NCBI GenBank assembly: GCA_963971425.1 | Contig: OZ020526.1 | Span: forward strand, 5,669,976 to 5,733,975 | Source of the DNA: Bryoerythrophyllum caledonicum | Taxonomy: Eukaryota > Streptophyta > Bryopsida > Pottiales > Pottiaceae | Reading direction: 5' to 3' | DNA: 64,000 bases | In this document: piece by piece, positions 10,986 through 27,842 of the stretch | How positions within the stretch are numbered: position 1 is the first letter of the stretch | Layout of the letters: each line of letters starts with the position of its first letter | The notes under the pieces: model-generated | Told to the model about the DNA's origin: nothing | The model's database searches: none | What the model saw: only the letters and a program-made list of their open reading frames with translations | Made by a program: the position numbers and the translations under genes

Positions 10986-13772
10986 ATGGCGAGGCTGCGC
11001 TTGCTGCTGCGGCGATGGTGCAGCACGAGCGCGGAAGCGCCGCTGGTGGCGTGGGTGCGCGAGCAGGGCGGGCGCGTCGGGGCGGTGCGGGTGGAGGGGG
11101 GCGGCCAGGGTGGGCGGGGGCTGCGCACCTCGGACGCTGTGAGGAAAGGGGAGACGCTGGTTGCGCTTCCAACCCACTTGCCCCTGTCTGTGCAGACGTC
11201 GGATCCCGTGCTGCTGGAGCTCTTCGATCGCGTCCCTGGTTCGTCCCTGGCCCGCTTCCTCCTGTTGCTGATCCCTCTCCACATTTGTTCTTCGTCGTAA
11301 TAAACAATGGCGGTTTCTAAATCCTAAACCCTAAACCTGGCGAGTTGGGTGGTTACAGGAACATTGTGTCTGATAAGGGCAGTTTCAGAATAGTGCAATT
11401 ATTGTCAATTTAAGTTGTGATCTGAGAGAATTTTGCCCAATCCCATGCCGTTGCACGCGGTAACACTCAATCCTACGCCTTAAATGCCTCTAGAGTTGTG
11501 CTACATTACAAGACACCACGCATTTTGACACGTCTGTCTGTTGTAACCGCAGATCCTAGATGAATGCCACATTATGGGAAGTTTTTCCCTCAATCTTGTG
11601 AGATACAGTTCTTGTTCATGTCTTTAGGGTTGCAGGAACATGTTTGATGAGAGCAGTTATAAAATAGTGCAATTATTGTCAAATTTAGTTGTAAGAGAAT
11701 TTTGTGCTGACACTCAACCCTAAACCCTTAAAACCTAAGCCTTAAATGCCTCTAGAGTTGTGCTACATTACAAGATACCACGCATTTTGACACGTCTGTA
11801 TTTTGTAGCCCTAAATTCTAGATGAATGCCACATTATGGGAAGTCTTACCCTTAATTTTGTGAGATATAGTTCTTGTTCATGTCTTTAGGGTCTCCTTTC
11901 CTCTTCCGGGGAAGAGAATTGTATGGATGGTTGGTTTTCTAGGAATGGTAGAGAATATCCCCTTGAGTTATGTCAGTTTGCTGCTCTGGTCATGTGATGG
12001 TTCCTAAGTGATGGTTCTTTTCACAGTGAGCACCATGGTTGCTTAAGGTGAAGACTGAGTTTGAGGTGTGGGCAGAGGAGCTGTGGACAGTGAAGCTGGG
12101 GCTTAAGCTGCTGGCCGAGCGCACCAGGTTCCACACCTCGCAGTGGCGGCCCTACATCCAGAACCTCCCCCAACGCTTTACCGTGCCCATCTTCTACTCT
12201 GCAGACGAAATCCAAGCACTCCAATATGCTCCACTTATGCACCAGGTAAGATACCATGCTTAATCATTTTTTTGCTATGATTTTTCTTGCTATTCACAGC
12301 TTCATCATCTAGACTACTTTCTACCTTGCAGGTGCGGAAGCGGATCCGGTTTCTGAGTGAATTTGTATCAGAGACGATGCCAGAGGTGGTGAAGCTATCA
12401 CCGCAGCCTGATCATCCGTTCAAGCAGCACCAGATACTTCCTCACGCGCTCGCATGGTCAATGGCAGCCGTGTCCAGCCGTGCGTTCCATGTGCACCACG
12501 CCGGCGGAGGATCGTCTCTTCTGCCTCTGGTGGACATGTGCAACCACAGCTTTGCACCTTCTGGCCGCCTTGTGCAGCACAGCTCTCCTTCTCAGTCTCT
12601 CCCTGTACTTGAGGTTAGTTTATCTCCAATGAAGTGCTTGTGATGCATCTTCATTCACTTATTTGTGGCTTTCCCTTTTCACATGAAAGGGACTCTAGAT
12701 GTGATCCGGATTCACCTAGCTTTCTGTAATAGCCAAAGCTTCAATAAGATACTCCCTCAATAAAATGCTTTTTTCTTTGATGGCATGTGGCAGGTAGTGG
12801 CAGAGAGGGATCTGGACGAAGGAGAGGACATATTCTTAAACTATGGCCCTCTGAGCAACGACATCTTGCTTCTGGATTACGGCTTTGTGTTGCCGAATAA
12901 TCCAAATGACCGGGTGGAGCTTCGGTACGACGCTCACCTTCTCGACACGGCTTGCCTTGTGGCCAATGTGGACACGACCTCCTCCTTCAAACATCCAGCT
13001 CAGTGGCAACAGGCGCTTCTGGAGCGGTTAAATCTCTGTGGACCTGGCTCTTCTCAATCGGTAAGAGTTTCAACTAGAATCCTTCAATGAAGTATGGAGG
13101 AGTTTGGTGGTCCTTAAACTCACCTTTAAGAATGAAGGAGGGGTCATGTTGTGTCATGAATCTTATTGCGGATCCTTGCTGGATACTACTCTTTCCTCAA
13201 TTTTAATAGCTACTGGATCAATGGAAGAGCTTTGTGGTCTCTAAACTCAAGGTAGAGGTCATGTTGTCCTTTTCCTTTTCAGGTCATATTTAAAGCTGAT
13301 TTTAGATGAGAAAAAAGGTCAAAACTCATGGTATCTTGACAAATATCGTCATTGTGTTGCCAGTCTAGCATTTTTTCAGAACATGAAGAAGAAACCCTCT
13401 AATTCAGACCTTTCTAAATGTGTGCAGGTGAAATTGGGCGGTGCTGAGCTTGTGGAAGGCCGTCTCCTGGCAGCTGTGAGGTTGATGCACGCGCAAGAGC
13501 CAACAGACGTGGATTTGAAGGCTTTACAAGTGTGGAATGAAACATCAACACCTCCACTGGGCGTTACGAATGAACGAAATGCCGTGCGCACTCTGATTGG
13601 TCTCGGAATGCTCGCCCTCACAGCGTTTCCAACCGTGATACAAGAAGACGAAGCTGAACTCATCAAAGGTGACATTTCAGAACATCTCCGTGTGGCCACT
13701 CAGTTCCGGATCATGAAGAAGCACCTGCTTCTCGAGACAGTCAAGGGCTTGAAGGCCAAGTATCCAGCTTAA
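10986..13772 (+). CDS. SET-domain protein-lysine methyltransferase, Rubisco LSMT-like
   Basis: Five exons (10986-11238, 12031-12245, 12332-12613, 12794-13060, 13428-13772) join in frame to 453 residues. The start is the ATG at 10986. Residues 1-18 (Arg/Leu-rich, then CSTSAEA) look like an organelle transit peptide. The LSMT-type SET fold is recognised by GRGLRTSDAVRKGETLVALP near the N terminus, LWTVKLGLKLLAER, the SAM-binding VDMCNHS (N227-H228) and the ILNYG-like FLNYG at 265-268; a C-terminal substrate-binding domain follows. The family methylates lysine in plastid proteins such as the Rubisco large subunit or aldolase; the target of this member is not evident. The exon 2 acceptor was placed at 12030 because the first AG, at 12026, would put a stop in frame. 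Family certain, exon 2 boundary moderately sure. Confidence 0.9.
11353..11896. repeat. Tandem duplication (~270 bp) in intron 1 of the SET gene
   Basis: Two diverged copies share AATAGTGCAATTATTGTCAA, TAAATGCCTCTAGAGTTGTG, CTACATTACAAGA, CCACGCATTTTGACACGTCTG-type words and TTCTTGTTCATGTCTTTAGG. CCCTAAACC-like telomere words occur in and beside the copies. Confidence 0.75.
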
Positions 13773-13892
13773 ATTGTAATTGAAGAACTCCTGCTGTTTC
13801 TAGGTTAGCGTTCAGACTAGTTTTTCTATCTTCCTGTGTTCTCCATTGGAAAAGCAATAAATTCATGTGTTGTTTCCTCGTATCCCTTCGTC

Positions 13893-13988
13893 CTAATGAA
13901 AAGGAACATATAATTCGTACATGTAGGGAGCATTGACGTCCTAATGAAAAGGAACATATGATTCGTACATGTAGGGAGCATTGACGTC
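13893..13988. repeat. Perfect-length 48-bp tandem duplication spanning a stop codon
   Basis: Two 48-base copies (13941-13988 and 13893-13940) that differ by one base seen by eye. On the minus strand each reads as 16 codons, DVNAPYMYE(S/L)YVPFH and TAG, so the second copy lies in frame directly after the stop of the minus-strand gene. This is a recent duplication of the gene's own C terminus. Confidence 0.85.
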
Positions 13989-16900
13989 CCAAGTTGGAGG
14001 GTACACTTTAGGTGGGACTTTTTGACCTGCAGCAGGCATTTTTGAGGGGTCTCCTGGGTAGAATTGGAATCCGCGGTTATGACCTGGAGTTTAACATTAG
14101 TTAGATACCTTTCACGAGTTTGTGAGGATGGGAAGCTTATTTTTTAATTTGCCCTCCATTTCTAGTTTCTGTGATGACTGTCATGAGAGCAGTATTATTA
14201 TGGGAGAAAGAGGAATACTGACCTTGTGTCATGCCACAGTGCCCTTTGTTGTTTTCTTCAGGCTCATGAGCATAAGGGACGGGGAATGGAACATAAGTTG
14301 CGGGGTCACGTGGATACGAGATTATCTTGGGAGGGTAAACTACTCGTCCGAAGTCACCAGCGGCGCTTTTGTAAGCTGGATCACCGGGGTAAAATTGGTG
14401 TCTTATCCCATGCCCTACAAACAAGGTCATATTTATGACCAGGTGAGTGGACTAATCCATGAAACTTTTCCTTTCAGATTTTTCACATTCCTTGTCTTGG
14501 CAAGCACGGGTATTCAAGGGTTACGGACTAGATAATGTGTCCAGGTATGAGAAACACACAGGTTATTAAGGGGTTGGTTGCACATTACCAGACAGGAAAA
14601 GGGCATTTTAACTTCAAAGTAGCCTTTGATTATGAGAATGATCAAACTGACCTTCCTTCATGTTGCAATGCTGTTGGCCTTTTCTTTTAGGCTCATCTGC
14701 GTGAGGGAAAGGCTGCCACTCATACGTTTTTGGATCTCTTGGAAAGCTCAGGAATCTCTGCACATCATTGGAGGAGCTGAAGACTGAATATTTATCACAA
14801 GCAGCAGCAGCTCTTTTATCAAGGTTGTTATTAGGAAGCGGTATTTGACTTACCCTTGGTAACTTTCCGTGTGGATCGTCCTCATGCCTTTCGAACGGCC
14901 AGTGCGTTTCCACAAAAACTGTCTTTGGCTGCAATCATCAGGTAATATGCAACTGTAAGTCCATTCTATTTGCTAGACACTCTGAGAGATTTACCATGAT
15001 ATTGCAGAGCTTTACTTACGTCTCTTTGGGCTCGTCGGTGATGGTTGTTCCACGCACTTGGCTGTGCTTCTCCATACTGCAAAATGCCATCAACCAGATT
15101 CTGTGAACCCACTTCCAAGTGTTCTTTGTAAACTCAACACGATTTTCCCTACTTTTGGTTTGGTATGCTCCCTCTTTCCTCACTTTCAAGCTCTTCGCTT
15201 GGTGGTCTTATCCTTCAATCTAGTCAATGGAAGAGCTCGGTGGTCTCTATTCTCAACCCAAAGCCGTCTCAAAGAGTTAGCATTAGATCAACCTTGATGG
15301 ATATGAGTTGCCTTTCTCTCCTTTGAGCTGATTTTAGATTAATCAAAGCTGCTTCAAAATGAAAAAAGAGGGGGTCTCTTGTTCAAACCTTGGACGTTTT
15401 TACAAAAGAACTCTATCCTTCTATGAGCTGATTTTGAGATATTGAGTTCATCTTAAACATATCAAATGATGTTGGTTTTAGTTTTGATTTTAACTTTATT
15501 CGTTCGGTTTGTAGGCTTGAGGAGGATTTTATTACCTTGACGACGACCATGTTGTCTCTTGTAGCATAAGGAGCAGCAAAGGAGCAACTTTCCCTAAGAA
15601 TGGGAGGCTTCGGCGGCGGTGGGCTCATGGGCCGGAACTTCGTTTCACCAGGTTTGCGATTCCAAGGGCTCTCATTCCACTTATTGTCCGGCTGTCAAAT
15701 AATCCAAAACCATTATCACCCAATCCATTTTATAAAAAAAAAATCCTGACCAAAACCTATCAACCTGTTCTGTCTCCTATCCATCTCTCCCCTGAGTTCC
15801 TAACCTAGTTTCCTTTCCTTGAAACATTTCCAGAACAATGGTAGAGATTCTGTGTTCAAGAATAGATCAGTCTATATGCCAATAAGAATTCACCTCATAG
15901 AAAAGCTGTAACAAGTCATGTTAAAAACCAGAAAAGTGGACAGAGTGAATATTGAAAAGGACTGGTGTCCAATACTGAAGTTCTTACATATTAGTTATCA
16001 GTTCTTTCTATGTTTTAATTAATTTTTTAATGAGTGGGGATTCAGGATACTTAATAAGAATTCACTTCATAGAAAAGCTGTAACAAGTCATGTTAAAAAC
16101 CAGAAAAGTGGACAGAGTGAATATTGAAAAGGACTAGTGTCCAATACTGAAAGTCTTACATATTAGTTATCAGTTCTTTCTATGTTTTGATTAAATTTTT
16201 TACTGAGTGGGGATTCAGGATACTTACATATTTAACGTTGGTTAACCTGGGCTCCTTGGGGTTGCTGCGGTGGTCAATATCTGGGCCCAAGTCGAGACTC
16301 TCATCACCTGGTTTGTGGTGCACCTTCTGGCCCAGCACCTTGCCCATCAACTCGTATTTGCACATATGAATGTGCTGGTGCTCGTCCTTCTCCCACGTTG
16401 GGATTACACACCCATCTGTCTACTGCCATCGCCAAAACACCTTCCAACTTTTAGCACGTCAACACCAAAACATCCAACCGTAAGTGAATCCTCTCCACCT
16501 TGATGTCCATTCCTTCCTTAATATTTATATTGTATCACTGTCACATCTATCTATCGTCATATACAGTCAGCTCCTTTATAGAAGCATCTGATACAACATC
16601 AATTTCATTATAACAGGGTTAGAACAAACGTTCTCTCTACAACAACACTTGTTGTAAAAGGAATTACCCACCCTTTCTATAATAATAGCCGCTCAAAATA
16701 GCAGCCTCTATATGTAGTAGATAGATTTTATAATGCAAGATAACATGTAAGAAAAAAATGAAAATAGGGTGGATTATAATTCAGACCTTTGGTTCTATTA
16801 AGGGGTCGTGGTACGTGGAAAACGGTGCGCTTTCCGAGGTTCCAAGGATCCAAGGGTTGAGGCCGGGGCCCCGGGTCGGTCGGGAGTGGTGCAGGAGATC

Positions 16901-17188
16901 TTCATGCTCCCATGGGACAATCATGGGCTCCCGCCACCAAGCGTGGTGGCGGTAGAATGGGTCGGGCTTGTACTCCTTGGGTTGGTAGCGGTGGTGGCCG
17001 GGGACGTTGTCGTCAAACGCCCATGGCCCCTTCAACGCATCATATGGTACGCCCCCGCCTTTGCGCATCTTCTCCTTGATCTGCTCATAATTCACGTAGT
17101 CCGACCGGGTGAAGTCTTCATTGTGGAAGTGGTGGCGGATGTGCGGCTGCCCTCCCTTTGAGGTAGTGGCATAGCTCACTTGTGGCAT
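13941..17188 (-). CDS. Unassigned repeat protein rich in Pro/His/Tyr, possibly axonemal
   Basis: I rebuilt seven minus-strand exons: 17188-16787, 16419-16228, 15691-15536, 15076-15020, 14928-14652, 14414-14223 and 14083-13941. All have GT-AG borders and compatible phases, giving 472 residues and TAG. Start is the ATG at 17188. There is no signal peptide, membrane segment or enzyme motif. The last three exons repeat a module: FPRDPKTYEWQPFPHADEP / YPRDPATYVPFPVPYAHEP, then HQFYPGDP / FQFYPGDP, each bridged by HCxMxxG over a phase-1 intron. I do not recognise a family. The composition (Pro, His, Tyr, Trp, many short aromatic motifs, little order) resembles microtubule-inner and sperm-flagellar proteins, which would fit a plant with swimming sperm; that is inference only. 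The gene ends about 170 bases from the convergent SET gene. Confidence 0.7.
15880..16228. repeat. ~175-bp tandem duplication abutting a splice donor
   Basis: Two nearly identical copies in tandem (about 15880-16052 and 16053-16228) inside intron 2 of the minus-strand gene. Each contains AAGCTGTAACAAGTCATG, AGTGGACAGAGTGAATATTG and GAGTGGGGATTCAGGATACTTA. The right copy ends at the exon 2 donor (minus-strand tat|gtaagt at 16228); in the left copy the corresponding donor is changed. Confidence 0.85.
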
Positions 17189-18230
17189 GGTTGCATGCAG
17201 TAGGTCTTGTTGAATTCTACTTTGATAATTGCACCTAAAATTTACACTTTTATATCTTCACATCACTTGTCTCTTTCTCTCATGTCTTTATTCTCTTTGT
17301 TCTTATCATGCCCTACTTGAGCCTATTCTTAAGATGGTATAAAATAACTTTGAATTTGCTCCTCAAAATTTTGCACAAAAGTTTCATAAATGGTGGTGGA
17401 TTTATCATCATGGAGGTAATGTAGGAAATCTTTTACGTGATGAATATATTGGATAAATTGGTTGTGGAGAAATCTTTGAGCTTAAACCAATCTGAAAATA
17501 CTTGGAAGAGGCATTGTTTCTGCCTCGGATGAATTACGAAATAGAGAGTTGGTAAAAAGAATGACAATACATGATTTTTAGAAAGTGATTCAAGAGAAAA
17601 AAAAAGGGCTGATAATGACCACCGCAGAGATTTGAAGAGGTTACTTCCTCTTTTTATAAGAGCGGCAGAGATTTGAAGAGGCAAGAGCGACGATTCCAAG
17701 CCTTCGGATATTATGGCCAGAGGACACTATTCTTGTTGGTTCAAACCAAGGTTATCAATTATGGGATACATGTTTGTAATTCTAATGTGATCCTATAATT
17801 TAGTTTTACTCTGTATTCCAAATACTATTACATGTACTCATTTGTACTTTGTATTCCGCATATGATCTACTACTATAATAGGCGAGAGCCTTCTATCCGC
17901 CACTCCCAGTCACGTGACCTCTCTTTCTTGATTTTGACCTCTTGATGTGAAGGGTTTTCTCCTCCTATTTTAGGCAAGTGATACTTATGTGCACAAAGGG
18001 TTGATCAAAATGCAAATGTAAAGCAAAAGTACTTTATTTTTGGAGTGGATTTAAACTAGGGTAATGTTTACATGCACTCCAAAAATATAAGTACTTTTCC
18101 ATTTTGATTCAATTTGCTTATAGGTTTTAAAATACAAAACATACAAACATAAATTTAACACACCACCCTCTGCTCTTCCCGTTGGGACGACGGGTACCAA
18201 CCCTAGTTTTATATAATTTTGGTATCATTC
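17189..18230. other. Spacer between two minus-strand genes
   Basis: Contains the promoter of the gene starting at 17188 and the 3' UTR of the transporter ending at 18231. AT-rich. ORFs here are short and unsupported. Confidence 0.4.
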
Positions 18231-22974
<4,744 letters not shown>

Positions 22975-25900
22975 CTAAGCTAGTTCATTGAGGTCGCTGC
23001 CGATGGAGGAGCTCCCAGCGCCTTGCAGCTGGCGCCGCACCAGCGCTGCGTACAGGCCGTTGCTCCTCAGGAGCCCAGGATGAGAGCCCTGCTCTGCCAC
23101 TTTGCCGTCCGCTATCACCGCAACGATGTCTGCGCTTTGCACTGTAGAGAGCCGGTGGGCTATCACCAAGACAGTCCGCCCTTTCATCAAACGGTCCATC
23201 GCATCCTGCAACAGAAAGACAATACATTACTCCTTGCCTCTCCCAGATAGAACAACAGAAACTGGTAATTCAAACCTGTTTTCTTTTTAAAGGACATACC
23301 TACCTCTTTCTATTAAAATATAATTTGATGCAAGGATTTCTATGCATGATTATGTGAGGGAGGAAATGTTTGTGAAGGTGCAACTTCAAGGGAAAGTGAA
23401 AGCAATGAAGGTAGGATTCTTTTCTGACCTGCACTAGATACTCGCTCTCAGCGTCCAAGGCGCTAGTGGCCTCATCCAGTAGAAGTACCCGGGCGTCCAT
23501 GAGAAGTGCTCTTGCAATTGCTATGCGTTGCTTCTGGCCTCCGGATAATCTCACTCCTCGCTCTCCCACTTGCGTCTCATACCCCTCCGGAAACTTGGAA
23601 ATAAACTCGTGCGCATTCGCCATCCTCTGAGGGGAGGGGGAAAGAGAGTATTAGAAGTTGGAAGGGATTATGACGAGGATCAGGTGAAGGTGGAGAGTCT
23701 TACAGAGACGCGTTCAATGTCTTCGGGAGTGACGTTGTCCTTCAATCCATATGAGATGTTTTCAGCGATGGAGCAGTTGAACAAGGTGGGCTCCTGGCTC
23801 ACAATGCTTACCTGCAACAAACGATTGTGTGTCAAATGGGTGCTAGAACAATTGGAAAGACTAGGAGGAGAATAAGAGGCTAATTACCTTCTCATGTAAG
23901 TGACGATGGTTGATCTCTTTCAGGGACACCCCGTTGAGTGTAATCACTCCTTGGTCAGGGTCATAAAATCTCTCCACCAAATTTGCAATCGTGGTCTGGA
24001 AAACAAAGGAGAAATATCAAGGGAGGAGAAAATGGATTTATTTTTAAACTCGAGAAAAAAGTTTTTGTTTTGAGGCTGAGAAGGATATCTAACCTTGCCA
24101 CCTCCAGAAGGACCCACAAGAGCGACCTTTGCTCCAGGCTTTAATGTAAGATTCACTCCCTGCACATAAGAAACGATCACCAAACTTCTTCAATACCAAC
24201 AAATATTGTTCTTGTAAATTAGTGGCCTCCTTCCACAGTATCAAGCTTCTATTATTCTCTAGTGCTGGACGCTTAAGGAGAACGACGCTACCAGAACATT
24301 ACCTTCAAAACCAAGTCTTTGGGACGTGAGGGATACGAGAACCACACATTCTCCAGCTTCACCTCCCCTTCTTCGTCTTTCCTGGAAGATCAAACACCCT
24401 CCAGCTATTTTGTTATGTATTGCACTTGAATACAGGGTCTCTACACCCTTCACATCTACCAATGAGATCCAAGTGCTAATTCTGATAAACAGCAGAATAA
24501 TATGCAAAGTCAGCCAAAATCTCAATAAGATAGCCCCTCTTTTTAATTCATCGCTACTTTCTTCTGTCCACTCAAAATAGTTCTAAGATTTAAAAGAGCT
24601 TGGTGGTGTCTCAAGTTGGAAGTAGTTTTAGTCGCCTCTGAGAAGGAAGGAAGAGGATGCATGAGACACCATGAACATCAGCCTTCTTTCTCTCCTTTGA
24701 ACGGATTAATTGAGAGCTGATTTGAATAGGAAATGAGGGGGTATCTATTTCAAACTTCGAGTGACCTTTTTAAAAATGTAGCAAAACTCTTACAACAAGA
24801 GACATAGTCGAAGTTTATCAATAACAACAAGCAACAAGTTTGCAGACCTGTCTAGCAAAAGATCAGAAACTACTGTTGATGATTCCTTACCCGAGAGGCT
24901 TCACATCACCAGCCTTGGACATGCTTGACACTCGGTCCAACAACTGGAAAACCCGGCGACTCGCTCCAGCTGCCTTCATAGCAGTTGTATAAAGCCCGGA
25001 AAGAGCAGCAAGCGAGAGCCCAACTGCAACAAAAGACCGCAAAATCCCCAAAGGTTAAGATGCCAGTTAAGATTCACACAAAGCTCAATAACAAGAGACG
25101 CCAAACACCTTCGAACCTGTTAAGCTGTAGAGAATGAAGGCAGTGAGGGTTCCTGTTGTCATTTCCCCCATAATTGTCAATCTGGCGCCATACACTACAA
25201 CAGCCACAATGGAGAGTGTGGCGGCAGCTGAGACGCCTCCAGAAAATAAACCTATCACCATCTGGACCACACAAAACACATATTACCTTTTGTCAAAACC
25301 AAGTGAACCTTAACCGTCAGTATACACGCACGCATTTTACTCTGTAACATACAAAAAAAGGTATCAAAGATTAGCAAGACTTACACCTTTGGATTCAAGA
25401 TTCTTCTGCTAACATGTTTCATTTGGAGGTCATTTCAATATCTGAACCTTATCAAGTTCAAATACGACACCATACATGTGACCTTCTGACGTTATAGGGT
25501 TGTTAAAATAAGCGAATCTGGGTTCTAGACTTACAGCTTGTCTGAGACCCAACTGCAGAGTGATATCCACTTTCTCAGAGTAACGCTTCCGCTCATAATC
25601 CTCGTTTGCAAAAGAGCGCACGGTTCTCACGGAGCCAAAAGATTCCTGCCATTAGGATCGACATCAATGTAAGTATACATCAATGTAAGTATCCAAGAAG
25701 ATGAGCCTGATCAATCTAGTCACTCTACCTCAGCAATCGAAGCTGCAACTGCCGCCGCTGCTTGTGTCTTGTGTGAGAGCTCACGTAAATACTTTCCAAA
25801 GGATCGGATCCCAAGCGATATGGCCGGCACAATCAACAGGGCCAGTACTGCAACAAAGCCAAAACAATCAGAAAATTCTCCCATATAATAGAATCATAAA

Positions 25901-27842
25901 TAAATAAATAAATAAATCAGCAGTCTAATAACTTAATAAAAAGTGGAGTTGTTTTGCTAAAACGCCCAAAATTTGAACAAGATACCCCCTCTTTTTTCCT
26001 TAAAATCAGAAAGGCGGCTCATATTCATCAGGGATGATCTCTTTCTTCACTCTCGAAAACGGCAAAAACTACTCTAGCTTGAGGTTAAAGGCCACCAAGC
26101 TCTTCCACTGACTGAATTGATGAATTGAAGGATATGACCACCAAGCTCTATTTAGAGTGAGGAAAGAGTGGTATAAAGAGGGGATATCTTATTGAAACTT
26201 CCGGTGAGATCTCTATAAAGAGCAGAAGTTGCAGAAGAGGCAATAGCACTCACAAGTAAGACGCCATGAGGTGTGCAACATGAAGCCAATGCCAATCACA
26301 GCAGTCGCCAAGCTCCGCAAAGTTTCGGACAAATTGGTTGTAGCAGCATTCTTGATCACTTGACAGTCATCCGACAGCCGGTTCAGCAATTCTCCTGTTC
26401 TTGTCACATCAAAAAAAGCTATCTCCTGTAAACAAAAGCCAACACTTCAGCATGCGACTTGGAGTGAGAGAATATTGTGAACTCACACCAACTCACTGGA
26501 AAATCAGTACACACAGACGATCAACTTGCCTGTCCAATGAGATGGCTGAATAAATCCCTTTTGAGTCTAGCCACAACACGTTCACTTGCTGCTGAATAAA
26601 GGTAGGCTCTGATCATGGTTGCCACCGACCTGCACTCCAAGGTTTTGTGAGCTCAAGATCTTTATAAAAAAAAAGTCTTCAATAAAACTGGTTCTTGACA
26701 TACTAGAACTATCTGTAAAGTCACACAAAGTTTGTATAAGATATACCTCTTTCAAACAATGAAAATCACCTCTGAATAGTTCTAGAATCAGCACAAAGGC
26801 GAGAAAGGCAGGTTGATCTCATGCAAACTCTCTGAAAGATGGATACAACTACATTAACTTGAGATTAGAGACCACCACGCTCTTCTACTGGTCTAATGAC
26901 TATGTCGAGGGAAGAAAGAGTAGTCTAAAGAGGAGATGACTTTGGAAAGAACTTTATTCTAGTTTCATACAAACGTACCCAATGAGGATCACCGCAACAA
27001 TCTCGAGTATGGTATGATTCACAGCCTTCAAAGCGGCTGCACGCCCTTCATCAGTGTCAGGTTTTGCTGTCACTATGTCAATCACTCTACCTGCAAAGGT
27101 GGGCTTCAGAGACCCATCCAAATCCCACCGTCAGCGACCAAACAATGCAGGTTTTCACTACATGGCCAGCTTCAAGTTCTTCCACAACAACACCTGAGAA
27201 AAAGAAAATGTTCAGGGAGTACTATACCAGTAAAACATTTGAAAGAGACGACACAAACAGAGCCACAGTTGCCAGCACTAACATTAAAGCCTCGGGTCTT
27301 GCCTGGAAAACAACAGACACGATCAATGTGAGCCAAATCCTCTGCATTTTAGTACAAATCTGACCACATTCTCATTGAGCACACATACCAGTTTGAGAAT
27401 CCGGCCAAATCCCACATTCTGAGCCTGCACAAATCACCACCACACAAGCTTTTCTCAGAAGCAGCATACATGATGGAGAGAGTAATAACTCAAGGTGCAA
27501 CAAGATACCCTAAACCCTAAACCCTTAACCTAGGACTTGAAGCTTGACCTGGACAGCATCGCCCAGCTCAAGGTCTGTTGCTGCAGGCCTCTTGGCTTCA
27601 ACGGCTGCTTCTTTCCCATTCTCTCCATTGCTCTGCACACACGATGGAGTAATCAGCTCAAAACTGCCCCAGAATCAATCTCGCTCCTTACCACGTCAAG
27701 TCTCCAAGTGCCATAGTTTCTAGAAGTCATTTTCAACGATGACCTCAATAGAACAACACAACAAAGCGAAACTCCAAAGCATAATTACTTGAGCTAGACG
27801 ATCCTCAAGCTTGAGCAGCGGCGTCTTCTCACTGGATCCCAT
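22975..27842 (-). CDS. ABCB27: Half-size ABC transporter, ALS1/ABCB27 (TAP-like) type
   Basis: Seventeen coding exons on the minus strand, from ATG 27842 to TAG 22975, give 647 residues; the Arabidopsis ALS1 protein is of similar length. Exon borders: 27842-27789, 27632-27549, 27424-27389, 27302-27228, 27103-26979, 26629-26530, 26425-26254, 25847-25729, 25645-25535, 25261-25117, 25023-24891, 24381-24303, 24159-24094, 23995-23888, 23811-23704, 23626-23429, 23205-22975. A six-helix membrane domain precedes one nucleotide-binding domain with Walker A GPSGGGK (427-433, split by an intron after the Lys), signature LSGGQ (532-536), Walker B VLLLDEAT and H-loop VIAHRLS (H588). ALS1 is a vacuolar-membrane transporter needed for aluminium tolerance. 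The intron after 26530 has a GC donor. Upstream ATGs at about 28195-28364 are followed by a stop, so that part is leader; an untranslated first exon probably ends near 28157. Confidence 0.94.
25970..26200. repeat. Intron copy of the AAAGGCGGCT dispersed repeat
   Basis: In an ABCB27-like intron. Contains AGAAAGGCGGCTCATATTC, GGCCACCAAGCTCTTCCACTG and TTAGAGTGAGGAAAGAGTGGT, matching the KEA intron copy at 2950-3110. Another copy is two introns upstream in the gene at about 26690-26950. Confidence 0.6.

Noticed and set aside
10813-11307. Minus-strand ORFs of 120-164 codons
   Set aside because: Shadows of the GC-rich first exon of the SET gene on the plus strand; no conserved motif.
16808-17161. 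Plus-strand ORF of 117 codons
   Set aside because: Antisense of the first exon of the minus-strand seven-exon gene, whose splice phases all close.
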